The notes under the pieces are model-generated. The model was not told where the DNA came from. It worked only from the letters and a program-made list of their open reading frames with translations, and ran no database searches. From CAZVRZ01 sp964629965 (lineage in GTDB: Bacteria > Chloroflexota > Anaerolineae > Anaerolineales > UBA4823), in assembly GCA_964629965.1 (NCBI GenBank), contig CAZVRZ010000229.1, positions 1 through 6,669 of the forward strand: a stretch of DNA of 6,669 nucleotides, in the 5' to 3' direction. Shown here piece by piece: positions 1-6,217 of the stretch. Position numbers and translations under genes: made by a program. Position 1 is the first letter of the stretch. The number at the start of each line of letters is the position of its first letter.

Positions 1-5
1 GCGCA

Positions 6-112
6 CCCCCCTGGGCAGGCGCGTTTTTATTTAACCAGGCAACACCGGCGCACCATCCCTTTTGGGTGGTGCGCCTTTTTGATTCCTGCCCCAGGAGGCG
101 CTGCTTAACCTT
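6..112 (+). repeat. Structured repeat, copy A (about 107 bp), direct repeat of 3280-3382
   Basis: The segment 6-28 matches 3280-3302 with 2 mismatches in 23, and 76-112 matches 3346-3382 with 2 mismatches in 37. The middle is more diverged and 4 nt longer here. The element has imperfect inverted ends: the left end (4-19, ending CTGGGCAGG) is close to the reverse complement of the right end (85-100, beginning CCTGCCCCAGG), with one gap and two mismatches. A central hairpin (47-75) lies between them. A second, weaker hairpin, GCGC(1-4)/GCGC(19-22) followed by five T, may also exist. It could be a dispersed structured or MITE-like repeat, or a duplicated terminator region. It may extend left of the window. 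Confidence 0.75.
47..80 (+). terminator. Rho-independent terminator reading rightward
   Basis: GGCGCACCATCCC (47-59) pairs with GGGTGGTGCGCC (64-75) around a TTTT loop. This gives a 12-bp GC-rich stem with a single bulged T, followed directly by TTTTT (76-80). There is no matching A-tract on the left side, so it works only for plus-strand transcription. It probably ends a gene that lies left of the window. It is the central hairpin of repeat copy A. Confidence 0.85.
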
Positions 113-506
113 TTCTACCAAGCACTGTGTGGGAAATCGTCTCGGAGATGAAGGTCAGGAAGGTTTTTTCCCGATATGTGTATAAGGCTAGAGATGCGGA
201 GTTGGAAAGGTTGAGCAGGCGGATGCAGTAGAGAGGTACTCGGTTTTTCGATTGATAGTACATTTATTTCGCGTATATGGATCCTGTGTAGTACCAAAGG
301 GGTTTATCAAATCTTGTGCGCCAAACTATTGGTGCTCCGCTCGGGTCAAAGGGTCAGGGCGGGTTGTCGGGAATGCTGAGCTACTACTTGACTCATCTGC
401 TGGGAGGCTGGATTCTTATTCATTATGCCTGCGGGCTGTGCTGGTTGGATGTCGATAACCCGAATGCTGCCTGCTCATATGGATAGCGATGGGACCGTAG
501 ACAAAA
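113..506. other. Intergenic stretch with no convincing gene
   Basis: This 394-nt stretch lies downstream of the minus-strand NTPase gene. The short open frames in it (115-297 minus; 252-458 and 292-486 plus) have no recognisable product and no clear ribosome binding site. I found no stem with a T-tract that would terminate the leftward NTPase transcript. The one notable composition feature is a cluster of GGG runs at 343-371. The stretch may be decayed coding DNA, but nothing in it can be assigned. Confidence 0.6.
343..371 (+). other. Candidate G-quadruplex motif
   Basis: Five GGG runs start at 343, 351, 357, 361 and 369, with loops of 5, 3, 1 and 5 nt, which fits the usual G3+N1-7 pattern. 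It is on the template strand for leftward transcription, downstream of the NTPase stop codon. Whether it folds or acts is unknown; such motifs also occur by chance. Confidence 0.35.
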
Positions 507-3209
507 TCAAATGGTTGAATTGCCTTTATCGCCAGTAGATTCGGTAGCCATGTGTATGATTGTGGCGATAACATTTGCCATCATCTCGCCCAATAGCACA
601 TCCTGGTCAGTAAAGAAAGCTTCGGGATGATTTCTCGATGGTCGAATGCTCTCCACTTTCAAAACGCCGATGACTTGCTGTTCGCCTGATAGAGGGTCAG
701 CTGCTTTCAGGGGTAACCCCAAGAAGGCATTGGGCTCTCGTTGCTCCTGTTGTACCGAATCATAATTGCCTCTCCAAGACGAATATTTTCGCAACTCATC
801 TATACTTTTGATTTGAACGAGATCTCCTGTCTGCGCAATTTTTCCCGTAACGCCTTGTCCGATCTCATAATTGACACCCTTTTCCACCAGAACTGATTGA
901 TAACCGGCCGCTGCGCGGATGATTAACTTATGGGTATGCTTATCATACAAATAGAGCGATGATGCATCTGCAATCATTACTTTAGCTAGGGTATCAACAA
1001 TTCGATTGAGTAGCTCAGTTAAATTTTTTGCTCCCGCCAGGGAGTTTGACAAACCGCGCAATTTATCGCTGAAATCCTGCAGCCGATCGATTTCCAATTG
1101 AGTATTGTAGACGACCATGGCAAAGATATTTGCCATCATCTCGCACAGCAGTACATCCTGATCAGTAAAGAAAGATTCTGGGTGCTTGTCAGAAGGCTGG
1201 ATATCTTCGATCTTGAGAACGCCAATAACTTGTTCCTCTCCTGAAAACCGGTCTCTTACTTTCAGAGGTAATCCAAGGAAAGAATTCAGTCGTGGCCAAT
1301 CAGTTAACCGATCCATTGGCCTACTAAACGATTGGTGCAGTTCGGCCTGGCTATTGAAACGAACAGGTTTCCCTGTCTGGGCAATTTGTCCTGTGATCCC
1401 TTTCCCAATTTTGTAAGAAACATGTTGTTCAACTAATGGCTGGTGGTAGCCGGCAGCTGCCCGAATGACTAAAGTGTTTGTATGTTGCTCAAGCAGATAA
1501 AGCGATGATGCATTTGCTCCCATCACCTGGGCTATTGTTTGAACTACCTCCTCAAGCAAGCCAGTTAAATCTCTTCCCCCCACCAGTTTAATGGATAATG
1601 TATTCAGATTGCTCTTAAACATCTCTATTGCTGCGAGTTGGCGCACATTCTCTTGTTCGCGCTGGTGTTGAGCTTCACGCTCTGATAATTCGCGTTCAAT
1701 AGTTTCGCGAGATATTTGAAGGAAATCATTTTCTAATTGGCTGACCTCAATGATGGATTTTTCAACTAACTCCTTGATCTGTGCCAATCGTGTACCGCGG
1801 TACAGGGCGCTTTCATCCCTGCCCAATCTTTGCCATTCTTGCGTTGCTTCAGTTAGGCGGCGATGTAGGCGCAGACTCTCTCGATTCTCATCCAGCCATA
1901 TTCGAAGGGTTGGCCACTCGCGTATCAGAGCTTCGTGCGCAATCTCGACATTATCTTTGTCGGTGGTTACCAGGCGTGCATCAGCTAATTGTTTTAGAAC
2001 TATCTCTACGTCGGATGCTTCTACTGTGCCAAATGTTAACTCCTGCAATGCCATTCGACGACGGGTATCTTGTGTGCCTTCACCCAATTCGGTGAGCGCC
2101 AGAAAAATGCGGCGAGCTATCGCTTGTTGCTCTGGCTTCAGTTGGGCTAAGGTTCGGTCAGCAGTTTGCGATATAGCCTTTTGCACTCCGCCTGATTCAA
2201 CGTAACCTGCCAGCGTGAGCAATCGGCCCCGGCGGCGTTTCCATGTTTCCAATAAGGCGTGTGACAGGAGAGGAAGACCACCTGGCTGATCGGCCACATC
2301 ACGCATCAGTAAATCCACCAGGCCTGCTTCGTACTCCCATTCGCCGCGTTCGGCTGGAGCTTCAATAGAACGTCTTAACTCTTCGGTAGTCATCGCGCCA
2401 ATGTATACCTGGTATTTTTCCAATGCATGACGCAGGTTGTCATACTGTGCACAATGAGCATAAAAATCGGCGCGGAGAGTAATAACGACTATGGTAGAAC
2501 CTTCAGTTTCAGCAGCAAAGAGCAGGTTATCTACAAATGCTCGACGTTCTCCTTCGCTTTTACAGGCTGTAAACACTTCTTCAAACTGATCTACCAGCAC
2601 TAATAAATGCGATGATCCTTTCTCGTTTTTCAATAGCAGCCTGGAAATCGCTAAATCGAGACTACGAGCATCGCAGGCAAGATCATCCATCAATGTAGCT
2701 GTAGCTGTCACCGATTCGGAGTCCCGGGTAAGACTGGCTGCCAGTTCTTTGAGAGGGTGCGCTGTTGGAGTAATGATATGTACAGGCCAGCGCTGGCTAT
2801 CTGAGAGAATCATGGCTCCATCGGGTAGAATTTCTCCACGTTTAAGCGCTGGTATTAAGCCTGCGCGCGCCACTGACGATTTGCCGCTGCCTGATGCGCC
2901 TACGATTGCCATAAAATGATTTTCATGCAAATGACTAATCAGTTTAGCCGTGAGTTGTTCACGACCAAAGAATATATCCGCATCGGCTACATCAAAGTAT
3001 TGCATACCCTTAAAGGGGGGGGGGCCAGGAGCAGGAGTTTCATCTGCAAGCGTAGGAGGTGTTTGAGAGTCAATATAAACATTCTCTGCGTGAATGATAT
3101 TCTGGCCGGCAATGTTTACTTCTCCGCCCTTATCGCTAGAAATATCGCGCACCTTGATATGGGTCGATGTAGTAGGTTCTCCTGGGGGGATTTTTAATTC
3201 ATCAGACAT
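507..3209 (-). CDS. nSTAND1 NTPase with coiled coil and two C-terminal GAF domains (900 aa)
   Basis: Probable cytoplasmic signal-integrating ATPase; no signal peptide or membrane segment is seen. Residues about 15-50 are a short beta-rich stretch (EVNIAGQNIIHAENVYID), then a Pro-rich linker (about 51-66). Residues about 70-460 form an nSTAND1 module: Walker A GASGSGKSS (104-112), Walker B LLVLVDQFEE (202-211), the LRADFY motif (245-250), PGGLPLLSHALLETW (309-323), and a winged-helix-like end with AHEALIREWPTLRIW (424-438). A charged coiled coil (about 495-530) follows, then GAF1 (about 545-700) and GAF2 (about 728-885). The usual WD40 or TPR sensor of STAND proteins is absent, so the GAF pair is the likely sensor; its ligand is unknown. 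No recognisable effector enzyme is fused. The ATG at 3209 is chosen because an extended -10 ends 8 nt upstream. Visibly lower GC than the isomerase gene. A role in signalling or phage defence is conceivable but unproven. Confidence 0.9.
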   Translation of the reverse strand: MSDELKIPPGEPTTSTHIKVRDISSDKGGEVNIAGQNIIHAENVYIDSQTPPTLADETPAPGPPPFKGMQYFDVADADIFFGREQLTAKLISHLHENHFMAIVGASGSGKSSVARAGLIPALKRGEILPDGAMILSDSQRWPVHIITPTAHPLKELAASLTRDSESVTATATLMDDLACDARSLDLAISRLLLKNEKGSSHLLVLVDQFEEVFTACKSEGERRAFVDNLLFAAETEGSTIVVITLRADFYAHCAQYDNLRHALEKYQVYIGAMTTEELRRSIEAPAERGEWEYEAGLVDLLMRDVADQPGGLPLLSHALLETWKRRRGRLLTLAGYVESGGVQKAISQTADRTLAQLKPEQQAIARRIFLALTELGEGTQDTRRRMALQELTFGTVEASDVEIVLKQLADARLVTTDKDNVEIAHEALIREWPTLRIWLDENRESLRLHRRLTEATQEWQRLGRDESALYRGTRLAQIKELVEKSIIEVSQLENDFLQISRETIERELSEREAQHQREQENVRQLAAIEMFKSNLNTLSIKLVGGRDLTGLLEEVVQTIAQVMGANASSLYLLEQHTNTLVIRAAAGYHQPLVEQHVSYKIGKGITGQIAQTGKPVRFNSQAELHQSFSRPMDRLTDWPRLNSFLGLPLKVRDRFSGEEQVIGVLKIEDIQPSDKHPESFFTDQDVLLCEMMANIFAMVVYNTQLEIDRLQDFSDKLRGLSNSLAGAKNLTELLNRIVDTLAKVMIADASSLYLYDKHTHKLIIRAAAGYQSVLVEKGVNYEIGQGVTGKIAQTGDLVQIKSIDELRKYSSWRGNYDSVQQEQREPNAFLGLPLKAADPLSGEQQVIGVLKVESIRPSRNHPEAFFTDQDVLLGEMMANVIATIIHMATESTGDKGNSTI
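3015..3024 (-). repeat. C10 homopolymer in the NTPase coding strand (possible slippage tract)
   Basis: Ten G on the plus strand read as ten C in the gene, coding Gly-Pro-Pro-Pro (62-65) in the linker before the NTPase domain. One extra C would put TAA directly after the tract; one fewer would reach TAG about nine codons later. Any single-base slip therefore turns the full-length frame off. Met69 just downstream could restart translation at the NTPase domain without the N-terminus. Sequencing error in the homopolymer is the alternative, but the present length keeps the frame open. Confidence 0.6.
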
Positions 3210-3216
3210 AACTCAT

Positions 3217-3225
3217 ATTATAGCA
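3217..3225 (-). promoter_or_regulatory. Extended -10 promoter of the NTPase gene; likely leaderless start
   Basis: On the minus strand TGCTATAAT (3225 to 3217) is a perfect TGnTATAAT extended -10. No good -35 hexamer is seen, but seven A (3242-3236) lie upstream. The -10 ends 7 nt before the A of the ATG at 3209, the usual distance to +1, so transcription probably begins at or next to the start codon. No Shine-Dalgarno sequence is present in the 7-nt gap, which agrees with a leaderless mRNA. Confidence 0.6.
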
Positions 3226-3279
3226 AATCGTGTTATTTTTTTCTTGATCTCACTGTGATTCCATGTATTCGGACTTTGT

Positions 3280-3382
3280 CCCCCCTGGGTGGGCGCGTTT
3301 TTGCTTAACGAAGCGATAACACGCATCACTCTTGCGGCGGTGCGCTTTTTGATTCCTGCCCTAGGAGGCGCTGCTTGACCTT
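3280..3382 (+). repeat. Structured repeat, copy B (about 103 bp), direct repeat of 6-112
   Basis: Both ends match copy A closely (23-nt left end, 37-nt right end, 2 mismatches each) in the same orientation. The central hairpin has decayed: CGCATC (3322-3327) can pair with GGTGCG (3339-3344) using one G-T pair around an 11-nt loop, before TTTTT (3346-3350). The element lies between two minus-strand genes, so its rightward terminator polarity opposes local transcription and probably does not terminate the LacI transcript. It starts 11 nt beyond the LacI stop codon. Confidence 0.75.
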
Positions 3383-3393
3383 GTTTCCGAATT

Positions 3394-4461
3394 TCAAATC
3401 TGGCTTTGCACTAGGTTATAATCTGTTTGTGTTTTTACCGGGCGCATTGAGCTGCGCCGGATGTACAACTCGGGCTGAAGTATATGTTGTTGGGGGACAG
3501 GATGTTCCTCATTTTTAGTTTCAATGATACGGTTGAGCTCCTCAACTGCGAGCTTTCCGGATTTCAACAAGCCTTGCCGCACGGACGTCAGCGGTGGCCA
3601 AAATGAAGACGCGTCTGGCATGTTATCAAATCCTACCAGAAGTAGGTTCTCCGGGAAGGATAATCCCCGGCTGCAGGCAGCAGTGATCGCGCCCAAGGCC
3701 ATGCTATCGTTGCAGGCAAACACAGCATCGAGATCGGGATGGCGATCTAGCAGCGTATGCATGCCATTCTGACCACTATTGGCAAGCCAGTTCCCTTCAA
3801 CAATCAGGGAGGAGTCTGTGCTCAACTCGGACCGTTCAAGCGTTTCCCGCCAACCTTTCAGGCGCGCTTGTGACTCCCACCAATCTGTTGGACCGGTGAT
3901 AATGCCAATTTTGCAGCAACTCTGCTCGACCAGGTGTGAAACCGCCATCCTGGCGCCTGCCTCATTGTCAATCGAAATCACATTGAGGTTCGGATCAGGA
4001 TGCATATGCAAGAAGACAATTGGAGGATAATTCTCAACGCTGATATGCCTTACCCACTCCCGATTCCCCTCAACTTCATGAATCGCCCAAATCACCCCAT
4101 CTGCCTGGCGGGCGCGGATTTGTTTCAGGGCGTCAAAAATCGCATCTTCCGATGAGTCCCTAACAAATTGGAGCATGAGTGAATATCCCAACCGATCCGC
4201 TTCTTGCTGGATACCGTTCATCGCCGATGAGTAGCCATAGTAACCGAGATCGCTTAGATCGTGGATTACGACTGAAATCATATGGCTGCGCCTATTGACC
4301 AGTCCGCGCGCCAGCAGGTTGGGGTGATACCCCAATTCATCCATCGCTGCAAAAATTCGTTTTTTGGTTTCTTCTGCTACGGGGCGTTTGCCTGTCAGGG
4401 CATTGGAGATTGTACCCGTTGACACACCTGCGCGCCGTGCAACATCTTCGATTGTTGTCAT
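3394..4461 (-). CDS. LacI-family transcriptional repressor (355 aa)
   Basis: Sugar-responsive DNA-binding regulator. From the ATG at 4461 the protein opens MTTIEDVARRAGVSTGTISN, the LacI helix-turn-helix, followed by the hinge helix PNLLARGL, whose Leu normally intercalates at a central CG step; both nearby palindromes have such a centre. The rest is a type-1 periplasmic-binding-protein-like sensor fold with typical blocks: GIITGPTDWWESQARLKGW, AVFACNDSMALGA, LLVGFDNMP and PPLTSVRQ. The family binds DNA as dimers and usually releases it on binding sugar. A TTG at 4491 would add ten residues, but ATG 4461 is preferred: GGGAGA (4473-4468) lies 6 nt upstream and the HTH starts at the usual distance from it. 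The gene diverges from the isomerase-kinase operon, its most likely target, and is probably autoregulated. The effector sugar is unknown. Confidence 0.93.
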   Translation of the reverse strand: MTTIEDVARRAGVSTGTISNALTGKRPVAEETKKRIFAAMDELGYHPNLLARGLVNRRSHMISVVIHDLSDLGYYGYSSAMNGIQQEADRLGYSLMLQFVRDSSEDAIFDALKQIRARQADGVIWAIHEVEGNREWVRHISVENYPPIVFLHMHPDPNLNVISIDNEAGARMAVSHLVEQSCCKIGIITGPTDWWESQARLKGWRETLERSELSTDSSLIVEGNWLANSGQNGMHTLLDRHPDLDAVFACNDSMALGAITAACSRGLSFPENLLLVGFDNMPDASSFWPPLTSVRQGLLKSGKLAVEELNRIIETKNEEHPVPQQHILQPELYIRRSSMRPVKTQTDYNLVQSQI

Positions 4462-4500
4462 TGTCGTTCTCCCGTTATTACGAATTTCCAAAACCGCCTC

Positions 4501-4529
4501 TTGACAAATTAAATCGTTTTAATTATGAT
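4501..4529 (+). promoter_or_regulatory. Sigma70 promoter of the isomerase-kinase operon
   Basis: Consensus -35 TTGACA (4501-4506) and -10 TATGAT (4524-4529) are separated by exactly 17 bp. The predicted transcription start is near 4536, giving a leader of about 240 nt before the isomerase. One LacI-type palindrome fills the spacer and another lies just past the start site, so repression by blocking polymerase is expected. Confidence 0.85.
4507..4524. promoter_or_regulatory. LacI-type operator 1
   Basis: AATTAAATCGTTTTAATT is an 18-bp palindrome with one mismatched pair next to the central CG, the classic LacI-family half-site arrangement. It occupies the spacer between -35 and -10 of the operon promoter and the region where leftward lacI transcription would start. 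Confidence 0.8.
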
Positions 4530-4530
4530 T

Positions 4531-4536
4531 ATTATA
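4531..4536 (-). promoter_or_regulatory. Possible -10 box for the LacI-family gene
   Basis: The minus strand reads TATAAT (4536 to 4531) about 70 nt upstream of the regulator's ATG. No good -35 is seen at 16-18 bp (GGAGTT at 17 bp). The box lies between the two operators and overlaps the predicted start site of the rightward promoter, which would make the region a shared, autoregulated divergent promoter. Confidence 0.4.
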
Positions 4537-4541
4537 ACTCA

Positions 4542-4555
4542 TTAAAACGTTTTAA
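4542..4555. promoter_or_regulatory. LacI-type operator 2
   Basis: TTAAAACGTTTTAA is a perfect 14-bp palindrome centred on CG. Its centre is 33 bp from that of operator 1, about three helical turns, so both sites lie on roughly the same DNA face. It sits immediately downstream of the predicted operon start site. Confidence 0.82.
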
Positions 4556-4561
4556 CTCCTC

Positions 4562-4642
4562 GGCTTTATGATTCCGGCGCTGCGGCGAGATACTTTTTAC
4601 GGCAAGTTTTCGATCATGGACGTGTTCTACCAGCATAAGCGG
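4562..4642 (+). pseudogene. Relic of a second isomerase gene in the operon leader
   Basis: Translated from 4562, this stretch contains RRDTFYGKFSIMDVFYQHK, which aligns without gaps to RRDSYCGKFSIEDVFYQAK in the isomerase encoded downstream (aligned span residues 111-136, nt 5105-5182). Over that span 17 of 26 residues match, and many base differences fall at third codon positions. It is therefore a remnant of a diverged paralogue that once evolved as protein, not a recent copy of the present gene. Homology ends abruptly after 4639 and the frame stops at 4655. The ATG at 4568 opens a 29-codon frame but has no ribosome binding site. It lies downstream of the predicted operon start and would be transcribed as leader. 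Confidence 0.7.
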
Positions 4643-4649
4643 AGTAGGC

Positions 4650-4739
4650 ATGTCTGAACTTGGCGAATATTTCGGGCTGGCAAATCTCCGTGATCAGTTG
4701 GGGCAGGGGCATGCTGAACGAGATCAGGAATCCGGTTAA
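4650..4739 (+). CDS. Possible 29-aa upstream ORF in the isomerase leader
   Basis: An ATG at 4650 opens MSELGEYFGLANLRDQLG and continues to TAA at 4737-4739. GGAG (4641-4644) lies 5 nt upstream, an acceptable Shine-Dalgarno sequence. The frame is inside the predicted leader and ends about 20 nt before the isomerase ribosome binding site. The product is not recognised. It may be a translated leader peptide, further debris of the relic gene, or chance. Confidence 0.2.
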   Translation: MSELGEYFGLANLRDQLGQGHAERDQESG

Positions 4740-4774
4740 GGAAACGAATAATCATATCAAAGGAGAAATGGACC

Positions 4775-6178
4775 ATGGATATCAAGCCTGTGACTTTCGC
4801 ACTCTATTTCGGCAACCGGGGCTTTTTCCCCGAATCTTTGATCGCAAGAGCGCGCGACGAGATGACCCAGGCTGTCGTCAAAGCTGGTTACAAGTACATC
4901 CTCCCCGACATAAGTCTGACCCGCTACGGTGCGGTCGAGACCAAGGAGGAAGGACTCGCCTATGCTGCATGGTTGAAAGAACACCAGGGCGAGTACGATG
5001 GCGTGATCCTGTCGCTGCCGAACTTCGGTGACGAGAACGGCGCCTTCCATGCCCTGCGTGACTGCGGCAAGCCGATCCTGATCCAGGCGTTCCCCGATGA
5101 GATCGGCAAGATGGACTTCGCGCACCGCCGCGACTCGTACTGCGGGAAATTCTCGATCGAGGATGTTTTCTATCAGGCGAAGCTCCCCTTCACGGTACTT
5201 GCCCCACATGTTGTCGCACCGCTCTCCAACGTATTTGCAGAAAACATCAAGGAATTTGCTACGGTCTGCCGGGTGGTGCGGGGGATGAAGCGTTTCACGA
5301 TCGGGGCGATCGGCGCTCGTACGACCAAGTTCAAGACCGTGCGTTTTGATGAGATCACCCTGCAGAAATACGATATTACGGTCGAAACATTCGATCTTTC
5401 GGAGTTGTTCATGCGCGTTGAGAAATACCCGGGCGATCATCCAAAGGTTCTTGACCGGATGCAATTTCTACGCAATTATACGAACTGCTCGTTTGTGCCC
5501 GAAGAGAATATGAACCGTCTCGCCAAGGTTAGCGTGGTCATCGATGATTTCATCGAGCAGTACGGTCTCGACTGCGTCACGATCCGCTGTTGGGAAGAGA
5601 TGCAGCCCATGCTGCGCATTGCACCCTGCGTGCTGCTCTCGGAGCTGAATGACCGCGGGGTCGTCGCCTCCTGCGAGATCGATCTCTGCTCTGCGATCAA
5701 CATGCACGCCCTGATGCTTGCGACCGAAAGGCCTGCGACCGTTCTGGATTGGAATAATAATTTCGGCGATGATCCGAACAAGGTTATCCTGTTCCATTGC
5801 GGTCCTGTGCCACAGACGCTCATGACCGAGAAGGGGACCGTCACGGATCACAAGATGTTCGCGAAGACCGATCCTGGCTGTGGCTGGGGTAGCAACGAAG
5901 GCCGCATCCGCGCATTCCCGTTCACGTTCAGCAACTGCAAGACAGAAAACGGTAAACTGATCGTCTATGCAGGCGAGGGTAAATTCACAAATAACCAGAT
6001 CGAGGCCGGGTTCTTCGGCTGCGCTGGCGTGGCGGAGATCCCCGACCTGCAGAACAAGCTGTTGAAACTTGGGCGCAATGGCTATCGCCACCATACGGCG
6101 GTTGGTGAAGGGCATGTCGCCTCTGCACTCAAGGAAGCCTTCAACACGTACCTCGGCTACGATATTTTTGAGTTGTAA
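4775..6178 (+). CDS. L-fucose/L-arabinose isomerase-family protein (467 aa)
   Basis: Predicted cytoplasmic, metal-dependent aldose-ketose isomerase catalysing the first step of sugar breakdown. The N-terminal half has a Rossmann-like substrate-binding fold (VTFALYFGNRGFF at 6-18; YDGVILSLPNFGDENG at 74-89). The C-terminal half has the family's conserved blocks: CEIDLCSAINMHALML (300-315), VLDWNNNFGDDPNKVILFHCG (323-343) and YRHHTAVGEGHVASAL (437-452). By analogy with E. coli FucI, which binds its metal through Glu, Asp and His, Glu301, Asp325 and His439 or His440 are candidate ligands. At 467 residues it is shorter than E. coli FucI (about 590), like many uncharacterised fucose-isomerase-like proteins. 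AAGGAG (4760-4765) lies 9 nt before the ATG. It is followed after 43 nt by an FGGY kinase. The actual sugar (L-fucose, D-arabinose, another pentose or deoxysugar) cannot be decided from sequence. Confidence 0.88.
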   Translation: MDIKPVTFALYFGNRGFFPESLIARARDEMTQAVVKAGYKYILPDISLTRYGAVETKEEGLAYAAWLKEHQGEYDGVILSLPNFGDENGAFHALRDCGKPILIQAFPDEIGKMDFAHRRDSYCGKFSIEDVFYQAKLPFTVLAPHVVAPLSNVFAENIKEFATVCRVVRGMKRFTIGAIGARTTKFKTVRFDEITLQKYDITVETFDLSELFMRVEKYPGDHPKVLDRMQFLRNYTNCSFVPEENMNRLAKVSVVIDDFIEQYGLDCVTIRCWEEMQPMLRIAPCVLLSELNDRGVVASCEIDLCSAINMHALMLATERPATVLDWNNNFGDDPNKVILFHCGPVPQTLMTEKGTVTDHKMFAKTDPGCGWGSNEGRIRAFPFTFSNCKTENGKLIVYAGEGKFTNNQIEAGFFGCAGVAEIPDLQNKLLKLGRNGYRHHTAVGEGHVASALKEAFNTYLGYDIFEL

Positions 6179-6211
6179 AGAGATTGTCAGATCTCCACGA
6201 GATGTGAAGAC

Positions 6212-6217
6212 AGGAGG
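6212..6217 (+). promoter_or_regulatory. Ribosome binding site of the FGGY kinase gene
   Basis: AGGAGG is a perfect Shine-Dalgarno core, 4 nt before the ATG at 6222. The 43-nt gap after the isomerase shows neither promoter nor terminator, so the two genes are probably cotranscribed. Confidence 0.8.

Noticed and set aside
115..297. Minus-strand 60-codon frame
   Set aside because: No recognisable domain, no ribosome binding site, low-complexity composition; lies in the unassigned intergenic stretch.
252..486. Plus-strand frames 252-458 (68 codons) and 292-486 (open frame with an ATG at 373 and a hydrophobic stretch)
   Set aside because: No recognisable product, no Shine-Dalgarno sequence and no promoter; the second lacks a good upstream start.
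1750..2205. Plus-strand 151-codon frame inside the NTPase gene
   Set aside because: Arg/Ser-rich shadow of the conserved minus-strand nSTAND domain.
1..3382. Insertion sequence or composite transposon bounded by the repeats
   Set aside because: No transposase or integrase between the copies and no short target duplication is evident; only a passive repeat or old duplication can be supported.
3394..4491. Longer LacI-family start at TTG 4491
   Set aside because: A rare start codon with poorly placed purines, whereas ATG 4461 has GGGAGA 6 nt upstream and puts the helix-turn-helix at the family's usual distance from the N-terminus.
4660..5031. Plus-strand 123-codon frame starting at TTG 4660 and overlapping the isomerase start
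   Set aside because: Its second half is the isomerase sequence read out of frame, and the start lacks a ribosome binding site.
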